Assembly (NCBI RefSeq): GCF_932526225.1
Contig: NC_064043.1
Coordinates: 6,563,501-6,627,500 of the forward strand
DNA from: Nematostella vectensis
Taxonomy: Eukaryota > Cnidaria > Anthozoa > Actiniaria > Edwardsiidae
DNA: 64,000 nt
Reading direction: 5' to 3'
This document shows, piece by piece, positions 1 through 11,700 of this stretch (within the stretch, counting starts at the first letter, position 1; every line of letters starts with the position of its first letter). The notes under the pieces were generated by a model that made no database searches, had not been told where the DNA came from, and saw only the letters and a program-made list of their open reading frames with translations. The translations under genes and the position numbers were made by a program.

Positions 1-132
1 GTAAATTTTAAACTGTTGTAGTGCTCTCCAATTTAAAATGCTTCAAGGATTTGAATGGTGGAAGCCAAAAGACTTTTTTACTGCTGGAAATAGTTCACTG
101 AATATTGATTAAGCATTAAGAGCTGTCCTTAG

Positions 133-675
133 GCAGGGCTTCTGGAATTACGCGCTTGTGAGGAAGCGCGTAATTTGGCTTTTTCCGCGTAATCCACAAA
201 TTTCCGCGTAATCCCGCGTAATTTGGCTAAATTTTGAAAGACAAAACATTTAATTGCACAGCTGATGTGTTCTTTTAGGGTTGCTACTTCTATTTCTCGT
301 GAAAAAAGAGAGATATTCTTCGTAAGAGTGCGATATTTCGAACTGAATTTCCGAAAACAAATAAAATGACTAGGCGTTCTTTGCTAAACCGCGAAGGCCT
401 AGGACTAATAATAAAATACTTTTTTTAATTGGCTGGTGGCTAGGAGCCAATGAAAACTCGCCTAAGATATTTTCACGCAAAAAATTAACCTTTTCAAGTT
501 ATTTCGTGCTTTCCTTCGGTACAAAATGTTGTTTGGGCGTAACAGTTGATATTCCGTGTAATTTAGCGCGTAATTCAGTAAAGAATCCCGCAAAATTTTG
601 ATTTTTAAAGAAAAATGTATTGCAAAATCCCGCGTAATTTTGAGTTTTTTTTCCGCGTAATTCCAGAAGCCCTGC
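133..675. mobile_element. Non-autonomous DNA transposon (MITE-like), 543 bp, perfect 22-bp TIRs
   Basis: The left end (133-154) and right end (654-675) are exact reverse complements over 22 bases, starting GCAGGGCTTCTGG. The sequence TTAG lies directly outside both ends (129-132 and 676-679) and is the likely 4-bp target duplication. The interior has no ORF but holds many copies of a CCGCGTAATT-type motif in both orientations, mostly near the ends, like the subterminal repeats bound by transposases. A 4-bp duplication fits piggyBac- or Kolobok-like families (usually TTAA); the superfamily is not settled. Confidence 0.75.
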
Positions 676-3600
676 TTAGATAAAAGATCTGGTCAGTAAC
701 GTAAAACCAGAAGAAAAATTGAGCAAACCTTTACTAAGAGACATAGTGACATTTCAAAGAAAAAACAGAAAAGAGTAAATAAACCAGCTGTGTAAAATTA
801 AGAGTAGCTTATACCTCCCAATCAGATATCAAATGCTGGTCTAGCATCATGCAAGCTAGGGCGGGCTAACTAAGAGAAAATGGTCGGCTAAATGGGTAAA
901 CAAGCCAACCCCCCCTGCTCAAAATGCTGGCTATGGGCCTGCCATGGACCTTGCTTTGGATATTTTTAAGGCACTCATTGTACATATCCTGTTGGCCATG
1001 AATACTCAATTCAAGAAAGAATATCACGTTGCTCCTGGTTGATTTGGAAAAGTTATTACTTGTTTTAAGTCTATTTCGAAAGTTCAACAAATAATTTGTT
1101 AATCAATATTGAATGTAAATAATAACATAATAATTATAATCAATTACCTGGTGTTACTTTCTTTTGCTCGTCAACACTGCTGTCATGATGGTTTCTGTAA
1201 AGATTCAGTTCAATATCCTGCAATGATAGCTTTGGCTTGGCTGGGACTGAAAAAGGAGAACACTATTAAAAATGTATATATGGTGTATTATAATGCATGT
1301 CAAGAAAATCATAAATCATATATAAATCATTGTCAACAATAATATTGTTAATAATAATGATTAATAATGAGCAAAAACAGCAAAAGAAAGCAAACAACAG
1401 CTTTAACAGTCTGTGTACTTACACATGCTTTTATGCTTGTTTACTAGATTTATTTAGATTTATTTAGGAAAGCACAAATAAAGTATAGAAGAAATTTAAG
1501 GTAGTAGCAGCCTCAGTAACTTTACAGTGCAAACAAAAGCATTGTGAAATAAGAACAGACCTCAATCTTACAAAATAGTTTTCTTCTCCCTAGCCTATAT
1601 TGCAAAATTCTTATTCCACTATACATTTTTGGGGAGACCTCTCATGGCATCTATTCATGGCGTCTATTCACTATCTATTTGTTTATTCACATTGGACCAT
1701 ATTTTCTATTATTGATACAAATGGAAGGACATATGTAGGACATAATTGTAGGAGGCTCGGAAATTGATCAGAATACCTGTTCAAAAAATAAGGCCCTCTC
1801 CTAAACCCTGTATTACAATTTGAGGCCCTCCCCCAAATCGATGCTCAAAAAATCACAGCCCTCAACCCAAACATAGCAGCCCTCCCCCCGTTAAATAATG
1901 ACCCTTCTCTAAGCAATAACAGTACAGTAGCAGGTACAATAAAAATGCAAAATATGATTTCATTGATAGACTGGCCATTGAACAACCGCTATCTTTATTA
2001 AAAACACAGATCTGAAAAGGGCAATCTCTTTACTAATGAGTAAAAGATAACGTTAAGGCCTTGCACATGGTGTTGCGTATCAGAGCGTAACAAAAATTCT
2101 AACGCTAGGTCTATGATTATAACTTTGATCTCGAGAAAGCTACACACTTTTTATTTTATTTGGATAACATTTGTCTAATGTGCATCTCGAATCCAAAGTT
2201 AGAGATAGTAAAATTTTCAAAAACATTAAAAAATATATCAAAATAAAAACATTGCTCCATCTTTTTGCTAAATAAAAAGAAACTTTTTCTTTTGTAGCTT
2301 GATCAATGTCATAAATGGAATGCACTTGAAATTCTCTTTAAGATGCTGTCCTTTTTATAGAAAGAGGATAAGGAATGTGAACAGACGGGAGCGATAAGCA
2401 GCGTTAGGATTTTTTTCGACAATAGAAAACACAAAACGTCGAATTACGTTGCGCCTTTTGCCTTCATCGCGCCTTTTTTGCCCTTTTGCTTTTGCCATAT
2501 TTTGCCCTTTTTGCCCACCGCACCTTTTTTTTGCCTTTTTTGCCTTATTTTGTCATCGCGCTCTTTCTGTATTTTCATTGTGCTTTTTATGCAGTATGAA
2601 GTGTTTTTTCTATCTATTTAAGCGTATTTTTTACCCCTAGACAATATCAACCAGCTGTTATGAATATTAGCGAAATCTAAAACAAGTGCAAATAATATAT
2701 ATACTTTTCTAGGCGTAATTTCAGAAGAAAGGAATGGCTGCTGGCAGCCTGTTGATATAATTTGAAACTCCTCGGGTTTTTACTTTCAGTTCTTGCTTCT
2801 CACCTTCTTATGCAAGACAATAATTCGCCCCGTTCGAGTTTAAATATTGCAAGCTTAAAGGCATGGAGAAATATACATTCTATAACGAAAATAATTTTAG
2901 AAGCCTAAATTGTTCAATGATAGAGCTCCCATAATCTGAATTTTCTGAAGCTGGATTGAATTTTGATTTTTTTATAGCAGGATTCTAGAGAGGTGCGCGA
3001 TAGGGCAAAAAAATGCAAAAAAAGTGAGCGATAGGGAAAAAAGTGCGCGATAGGGCAAAAAAGTGCGCAATTAGGGCAAAAAGGGCAAAAACATGCGCGA
3101 TTAGGGCAAAAGAAGGCAAAAACAAGGTAGGGCAAAAAAATGTGCGATAGGGCAAAACTAGGCAAAAAAGGCAAAACACATTTGCAGCGTTCAAATGTTA
3201 CGCAGTAGTTTATGATAACTACATAACGTCCATACTTCGAAAACAAAATATTGAGGTTTTCTATTAGGTTAGAAAAACAGTATGACTATTTTTAAAAACT
3301 ACGATAATCAAACTTTTATATCCCAAATTCCGGATACGTATAACGCAATACTTAAGAAAAAGCAGTAAATCTAAAACGAAATGTCAAGAAATTCCTTGTT
3401 GAGCCAGGCTTGCGCAAGGCCTTAAAAAAAAAAAAACAGGTATGGCCAGCAAAACCAAATGAAAAGCCAGAACGGAGATCTAAAGCCCTGCTAAACATGC
3501 AAAATAATAATGCTTAATAAAAATGCTCATAATGCTTCTACTGTATCAAGACTCTAAATGGAGGCTTTAATATTTTAACAGCTTTACAAAATTTAAGAGA

Positions 3601-4195
3601 GTTTAAAGAGAGTAAAAGCAGAAACAAGAGCCACACACAGCATGCACACAGCTTGTACAGCGTGCATTATACTTTTTGCCTGCAATGCATGGTGAACCAT
3701 GGTGCATGACAAACCTGTCTTGATCGCTTCTGGCACACTTTGGCCTCCTGAAACTGTTGCTGGTGGATAAACACATTGATATACTGTCTCTACTGTCTAA
3801 AATCGTTAATATTTTTAAAAAGAGATAAAAAGCAGAATTGGTAGAAACTTTCTTTAAGTTTCAATTCATTTAAAATAAATATTTATATTAAGTTATACTA
3901 AAGACAGAAAAGTAATATGGCCTTATGTCTTATGTTAATCTGTTTAATTTAGCTTACAAATATTAGTATTCAATCCAATTATAGGAATAAAGTATATAAT
4001 AAATGGTATGAAAAACGGAAAAAACTATTATTCAAGGAATTACAGCAAAATATTTTACTTTATGGAACTATATCAAAGATTAACTTAACACAGAGATGAC
4101 TCATCATCATGACTATGTACCACCTAGAAGATAATTAAAATAATTTTTTTTAAATATGAATTTGTCAAGTGCTGTAGATGCTGTATTTTTTGAGA
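676..4195. other. Gene-poor AT-rich sequence
   Basis: No exon with credible splice sites or family motifs was found. Short ORFs here are AT-rich and look random. From about 2450 to 2570 the plus strand repeats TTTTGCCC-type words, and from about 3000 to 3180 it repeats the complement GGGCAAAA. The two blocks are therefore a degenerate inverted pair about 430 bp apart, possibly the arms of a decayed foldback element. No clean terminal repeat or target duplication was seen. Confidence 0.4.
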
Positions 4196-5547
4196 TCATA
4201 TTGATTGATCTGCTTTTGCTTCTTGACTATGTGATCTTTGATCCAGAAAAATAGGGCTCTGCTGAGCTCCTTAAGTTTAGGTTAAATATACCATCCCCAA
4301 CAATAGACAGAATGAGTAATGCTAGAAAACGCTTTCTCAATTTTCGCATATTTTCAAACACATATGAGTGTTAAATCATGTTAACAGTTTTGATTGATTT
4401 GAGAGGATTTGAAGTTTGACAACTTTGCCTAAGTTGACTATGCAGTAATGCAGAAATGCTGGTAAAGTATAAGTCCTGAACATGTTTGAGTAGTAATAAG
4501 CAGTTTCCACTTACTTCCATTTCTGCTGGGTGCACTATTCTGGACAGCCACACTATCTGTGACAATGATCTCATCAGCAATCTCAACCACAACTTGCCCT
4601 ACAAAACAAACCAGTTCACAAAGCATGTTATGGATACCCTGATAAATTCATAGGTTCTTCGTTGTTTTTTAAAGGTTCAATGAGCCAACAATGAAAAATG
4701 AAATAATATTTATATAGCTGTTTCCTGAAATGTTGTCCTATCCAAGAAATATATACAGTATAGTTAGATACCTTTTGTCTTTCCGTCAGATTTTAACAGC
4801 TAAACAAAGGGTTCTTATATATTTCTCAGACAGGACAAAGTTTCGAGAAATGGCTGTATATATTTTATATATTACTTGTTTCTTACCTCGTTGCAGGAAT
4901 GATAGAACCAATTTGTTTTCTCTACTCCAATAAAACCCCAAGACATTTTTGTTTTCCTTATCTAACAATGGCCCTGCAGGCTGGAGAAGACTGAAGCTTT
5001 CTCTTCCCAGACAAAAAGATTCATCATCAGTTAGCATGACCTTGAATGGTTGAAAAACAAGCCTTTTATCTTTTTCTCCAATGCCACATAACTCCCTCTG
5101 GCCTTTACAGATTTCAAATGGCTCCTCCATATTGCTAACTTCAATTCCTTTCAAGAGTTTCCTCATGCGAGAGCCCTTTAGTGGGTCCTGGCAGGGTATC
5201 AATTGCCAGATAATGTCTTGCTGTGATGAAGACTGCGGTGACACCAAATGCTTTGGGTGGGCCTTGATAGTAAACCGCTTGTCACCATGGTGAGTGTAAC
5301 CTCGGCACACAACCACACGGATATCACTGGATGATTCACGAAAGGCAGGGGTCGTACATGCAAATGCAAAATGATGAATATTGCTATCAATACCAAGAGC
5401 TTCTCTCAGCTTATTTGCATCTTTTGGGATATTTACTAGGCAGCCAAGCACTGGTTCTGATCCTTCAACAGAGAGAGTGGATATAGGTTCACTGCCACTG
5501 ATCTGTAGTTTGCCATCTGGGCTTCGAAGGAGGCTTCCATCTGCCAT
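4196..5547 (-). CDS. Unrecognised protein of about 272 residues, three coding exons
   Basis: Coding exons on the minus strand are 5547-4887 (acceptor at 5570), 4598-4515 and probably 4269-4196. The first begins MADGSLLRSPDG and is one long open exon of 220 codons. Its donor (GTAAGA, phase 1) joins the second exon, which continues as GQVVVEIADEIIVTD and ends at a GTAAGT donor. A weaker acceptor at 4270 gives an in-phase 24-residue Gln/Ser-rich tail ending ADQSI and a stop. An upstream exon ending at 7029 joins in frame but has no ATG after its last stop, so it looks like 5' UTR. There is no signal peptide or membrane segment, so the product is probably soluble. I do not recognise the family. 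The first two exons are well supported; the last is less certain. Confidence 0.6.
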
Positions 5548-5569
5548 ATCCTCTTCCTCTAGAGTTTTT

Positions 5570-7028
5570 CTGATATAAAAATAAAGCCATTATGCACTGG
5601 AATTTTAATTACACTAACACAAATGGAAGAGACAGGCTCAGACAACAATAAATAATATGGTAGAATAGAACAAACCTTTATAAATAGTATAAAAATATAC
5701 ACATTTTGGTTTTATTAGGATTGAATACTTATACAATCTTACATCTAAGATTCTACAATTAAACTACCAACACCTTACCTTTTTAGGAATATAGGCTTTA
5801 CTTAATCATTTTCGTTTGTTTCAGCCTATAGAATTGACTTTTTTTAATTATCTTAAGTTCTACTTTTGTGGTAAGGAGTTTAATATGTGGGCTTCTCATT
5901 TAAATTGTTTTTGGATCAATTCTGCAGTGAGATCTGTAACTTGAACAAGATGACATACGGATTATTATGAAAGCCTATCAGCTTTTGAGGTCAGTGCTGG
6001 TATTCAGACAAGCCACATGCAAGCACACGTCTCACTTTATCACCACAACCCGCAAAAACACCACCGCCTACAGTGTTCTTCTTGCAAGCTACTTGTGCTG
6101 TGGTCACTTTCGAGTGCTTGTTATCATAAATGCATTATGGCAACCAAAATCAACTGACACATAGCCCACGTCAATACCTTATTCTATTACACCTAAGTCA
6201 AAGTATTATACACAGAGCAGGTCATGCAATCATTATAATGTAAATTGCTTTATCAATTCATTTCAAAAACATGTCAAAAACAAAATACCCTGCGCGGATC
6301 AAAGTTTTAAATTCATGTTTTGAATGGCATAACGTGATGTGTTTATTTTGATTAGTCGCCCACGTTAAAAAGATCACTATATCAAAGAAATTAATAGCGA
6401 GATCAATATTAGGGAGGAAGGACATGTACTAGGAGTTTACTATCTGCACGCAAAACACGTCGTATTTAAAAATTTAAACATGCAACTACAGTGGTGTGCT
6501 TATAATTGTAAGGAACGGGTCATTATTGGCGTTTAGAAGATTATATCGCTGCAAGTATGCAAGCTTTGTAAAACCGGTTTGTACGACTAAACCGCTACCG
6601 CCATCTTTACAATATTGCAGCTCAACATGTCATGAATACAAGAAAATTTCAATGGAGACTTTAGAAAGCTCGACGATGCGGGCGAGGACAAAACAAAGCA
6701 CCGGTTACTTTGGAGTTTTCCACGAGTGCAAACAGCGAACGTGATCGAAGCACGATCATTCTTAGCATCGATCGAACAGATTTAGTTTATCGCAAAGGGC
6801 GTAATCTTAGCTCAAATAAAAACTACAAAATACCGACACCAAGAATTTCCTTAAGCAAAACAAACAAAAGTACACGATGATAAAGACAATGGTACAGGAT
6901 TAAACTTTTAGTCGAGCTTCAGGGGAATCCCGGGCGAAAATGTGCGCCTGTAGATTGCCTCGCATCGATTTGTATAAACTTTACCAACTCTACACCCCCT
7001 AAACTTAACACAGAACCTCACAAATTAC
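5570..7028 (-). other. 5' intron of the unrecognised gene
   Basis: This interval runs from the donor after 7029 (GTAATT) to the acceptor before 5569 (ATATCAG). Short plus-strand ORFs inside have no supporting splice sites or motifs. The upstream exon (7029 to about 7100) is predicted as 5' UTR, so the promoter should lie between about 7100 and 7400. No TATA box or other defined element was identified. Confidence 0.4.
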
Positions 7029-7399
7029 CTTCTATGAGCAAGATCCGAGTCTTCAGATGTTGAAGCACTAGATTATGTTATTGGGGAGTTGACAGAACAG
7101 CGCGATCGCCGAGAAAAGCAACCCGTAGTAAAGCGATCTCTCTTCTCTGCCGCCCAAACTGCACTGCTGTTTACAAGAAGAAGACTGCTCCGGATCGCGG
7201 GCCGATAAGGGGCCAGCGGCTAGGGCCATGAATGCTAATAACCACACCTTCCCTATAAATGAATATTGACCCCAACATACGATAGTAAGGAATATACTGG
7301 GATTCGGAGCGGTTACTTCCAAGTGGAGAAGTTCTGGTAGAAAATAACAAGATATACTTTTGAAAAACCAAGACGGCATTCTAAAGTCATTTCTTATTT

Positions 7400-8711
7400 A
7401 TAGAAACACGGAAATTTTTGATGACCACAACTTGCTATATACGACACGATGGCTCCCAAAAACCATCAAATTACAATTACAAAAATCACACAAACAGTCT
7501 GCGTAAATTGATGACTTTATTGGTATCTTCGTATACTTTATAAATTCTTTTTCTTGTTTTTACAAAAAGAACACACAAGGTCTTTTTAAAAAACCTGCGT
7601 CCAGCTCAATTAATCTGGAAAACGTGCGTTTTTCATATAAACTCGTCATATACCCGTGAAATACGCCATTTTTAAAAGCTCTCTCAACAGCGGTGTGTCC
7701 TTTATGCTCTTATAATGGATTAGAAACTATTTCCACGGAAGTGAAGGATGTAAATTATGCAAATTGGAGTATTTTCTAACGCCCGCAAGAAAACGACTCT
7801 AAGACATTAAGATTCAAAAGCAATTCAGTCTACATTATATAGACCAAGGCCATGACATAATTTGTTAGATCCTGTAGTCCATTCTTGAGGGGAGCGGCAC
7901 TAATTTGATGGAAGGGGGAGAGGAATTATGTATAAAACATATGGTGAGATAAATTGTGGATTGTACCCACACATTAATTAAACTAAATCCAAACTGCCCA
8001 CTTCTAGTGACAGTCAGAAGTTACTCGAACCTTTTGTAACTCGAACGCTTGGTAACTCGAAACGTTTGTAACCCAAAACCTCGAGTAACTCGTAAGAAAC
8101 TCCAGTAAAGTTCCTCAGTACCTAAAAGCCGGAAAAACAGTGTCGCCAGTATTTGGCATCGGTTTTACCACCACGCAAAACATCCATACAGTTAGAAACC
8201 AGCCACTATAATATTTCTAAATGTTGACGCTGTTTGCACGAGGCCCAAGGGAGTGAAACTTTATAATTATTATGGGATAAATGCTTCCTTCACAAGCGTA
8301 AATGGACCCTGAATACTGTTAACTCTATAACCAACCATGGTAAAGAGAACTATAAAAGCAATGCGGCAATCACCTGTTGCCAGAGAGCGACGGAAAATTC
8401 TTATCATCTAAATGAGAATTTTTCAGCCAAGTTTCGTTATCATGGAAACCATTTGGTGATAAAGCCATGCTTAGCTCTCTTTACAATGGTTCTGTTTCCA
8501 GCAAGTTCTATCAATATAATTGGTATCACACATGCTACAATTACGGAGTGTAAAATAAACTAGACATTTATCTTTTTTCTTTGTAAGGCGCATAGACATT
8601 ATGGGTCTAAAGTAACCGCTGATTCGAGGCATATCTTCCCCAGGACTGTAGCTAGTAACTTAAGCGCGGCATTTTAGCTGTCTGCATCAAGCAGCCCGCT
8701 TGGCAGGATTA
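7400..8711. other. Intergenic interval between the unrecognised gene and the EGF/discoidin receptor
   Basis: No gene was found. At about 8012-8095 the word GTAACTCGAA recurs four to five times with small changes, a degenerate short tandem repeat. The rest is unremarkable AT-rich sequence that should include the 3' UTR of the minus-strand receptor ending at 8712. Confidence 0.35.
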
Positions 8712-11700
8712 TTAAATATGTAGTTTCTCATTATCCGTGTTGTTGATGTTATGGAGCGTGACAAGTGAGTGGCGTACGCTGGGAATGTTGAACTGGAAGG
8801 AGCGTAATGACACCGAGTCACGCAACCTCTTGTGGGCATCATCGTCGAACATTTGATCGATGTGACCGAACACTGTGCTTGGAGGGCGTGACCCGGTCAC
8901 GTGGGGTGACGAATTGCGGTGACAAGGGGAGTGTATCCTAGAATTGTAAAATATTTCGAATAAAGAAAATTACAAATCGTCAGAAATCTTAAAGGGTGAC
9001 ACTGCTACTGTGACTACCAAGACAAAGTTCTGAGAAAGTCAGTTGCTAAATATACGATCATCATAAAAAGCTATGAAGCTATGAAACTATGAAGCACACT
9101 CTATTACTCTCTATTTATAAGACAAAGGTACTTTAGCAAAGGAGGAGGGGGTCAGAAAGCGAAGGAGGGGGGGCAGAAAACGAAGGAGGGGGGCAGAAAG
9201 CGAAGGAGGGGGGGGGGGCAGAAAGCGAAGGAGGGGGAGCAGAAAGCGAAGGAGGGGGGAGCAGAAAGCGAAGGAGGGGGGGCAGAAAGCGAAGGAGGGG
9301 GGAGCAGAAAGCGAAGGAGGGGGGGCAGAAAGCGAAGGAGGGGGAGCAGAAAGCGAAGGAGGGGGAGCAGAAAGCGAAGGAGGGGGGGGGGCAGAAAGCG
9401 AAGGAGGGGGGAGCAGAAAGCGAAGGAGGGGGGGCAGAAAGCGAAGGAGGGGGGCAGAAAGCGAAGGAGGGGGGAGCGGAAAGCGAAGGAGGGGGGGGCA
9501 GAAAGCGAAGGAGGGGGGAGCAAAAAGCGAAGGAGGGGGGGGGCAGAAAGCGAAGGAGGGGGGCAGAAAGCGAAGGAGGGGGGCAGAAAGCGAAGGAGGG
9601 GGGAGCGGAAAGCGAAGGAGGGGGGGGGGGCAGGGGATAGCTCCCCTCGCGCCTGGGCCCTCGACGCACTTGGTTCCCGAGGATGCGATAGCTCAGTCAC
9701 TTCTTATGAGGTTGGAGGTGAAATACCTCTCCTGTTTTTCCCTTTTTAGCGCCTACCTCGACTTGTAGAAAAAATAGCCACCAACCAGAGCCAGAATGAC
9801 CGCTATGGCTACCACAGGTAGTCCGACAGCAATAGCAAGATTTACAGACGAGTCGAAGTCAAGGGCTTCCTCGAGTTTATGCGAAACTAATAAAAAAGAG
9901 CAAATGGAGAATGGATCAAACTTGATCAAGAGAGCTTTTAAAAGAGGATTGTAGGGATCACGGTTGTTCCATACGAGTGCAAAGCGCTGGCTTATCTAAA
10001 CCACCGCCTAGCAATTACGAATTACCACAGGGCTCCCAGCGAATGAAGTTAAGTGCCAGTTTATCTTTTCATGGTCTTGAAAGGCTTAGAGGAAACTATT
10101 ATAATTACCTGTACAGTTTCGCCCATCTCGGCTTCTGTAACCATGCCGACATATGCAAAAGTATGAACCAATAGTATTTTGACACGTGGACCAGTCTCCG
10201 CATGCACCGCGGTCGCGCAAACACTCGTCGATATCTACAGGAAAAAAATATTTTATTATTTAGATGAGACTTATCGATAATAAAATAAATGATTTTGAAA
10301 GAAATATAGTTTTTTTGCATTCATCACTATCATCATAATTACTTCGTAACTTTTAGAACAGAGCAACTATTCTTGGGAGCCAAGAGACAGCAACCAAATC
10401 TAAAACCAAAAGTAACTCAAGTAGGGCTATTTTAATTCCGCTCTACACGGCGGTAATGGATGAGAGGGCCTGGGACTACATACCTATACAGCGCCCAGTG
10501 TCGCCGTCCATTTCATACCCCACGTGACACGAACAGTAATATGAGCCCACGGTATTAACACAACTAGCGTTACTATGACAACGTGCTGTCGTGACTTCGC
10601 ATTCGTCCACGTCAATGCATGCGAGACCGAACCCTGTGAATCCGTGTCGACAATGACAGGAAAACGAACCAATAGTGTTTCGACAATTAGCATACTCCGA
10701 GCACGGACTGGGCTCAAGTTTACACTCGTCAAGGTCGGCGCACCTGGAGCCGGTGAATCCTGCATGACATGCGCATGCGTACGAGCCCACAGTGTTTACA
10801 CAAATTTGATCAGCAGAACAGGAATTAGCAGATGCACATTCGTCGATATCTGATGGAGAAACATGGTTTATTGTTTGTATAGATAACAAAAAATCATATA
10901 TTGGTGTACTAATAAAAGACTTAAGAAATGACTGGGCATAATACCGCAGTTTTTTAGAACTGTTTTCAATTTTTTCCGCCAAGTAATCACTGACATCAAC
11001 CTATGAGCTTTTTTTTGCGATTTCCATTCTAGACAGCTCGGTAGTTTTTGTTTCAGAAAACCCATAGAATTTAAATTAGTCAGAGCTTATTGTAAATTCA
11101 AATAATTGCTCACACCTGTGCAGTTGATTCCATTGCCAGTGAAGCCTGGTCGACATACACAGGTTGTGTTCGTGGTATATGAGTTATTTACAAAGCAGCT
11201 AGCATTCAGATGACAGGTTTCTTTGCACTGATCCAACAATTCTTAAGTTGAAACAGATAAATGTTAAAAGTCAACGACGAGGATTATAACAGCAGTAATA
11301 CGATGACTGACAATTGCTATAGTACTGTGTAGAAGGCATGGTAATGGTGATATGGTGTCGATGGTTATGATGATGGTAACAGTGATGGCCATGGTGGTTA
11401 TGATGATGGTAATAGTGATGGCGCGATGGTGGTTATGATGATGGTAATAGTGATGGCGATGGTGATGACGATAGTAATAGCGATAGTGGTGATGATGATG
11501 ACGGTGGTGGTAGCGATGATGACATTGGTGGTGATGATGATGGTGGTAGCGGTTATGATGGTGGTGGTGGCGGTGATTGTGTGGTGATGGTAATATTAGT
11601 GGTTGTATGGTGATGGTGGTCATGATGATGGAATAGTGATGGCGCGATGGTGGTGATGCTGATGATAATAGTGATGACGCGATGGTGGTGATGATGATGG

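Noticed and set aside
9133-9700. Two overlapping minus-strand ORFs of about 180 residues rich in Ser, Pro, Phe, Ala, Leu
   Set aside because: They are translations of the G-rich minisatellite, open in more than one frame, with no splice or domain support.
9753-9760. Stop codon directly after YKSR as the end of the EGF/discoidin receptor
   Set aside because: A phase-matched donor at 9757 and a coding exon at 8712-8937 give a better complete tail, though both forms could exist.
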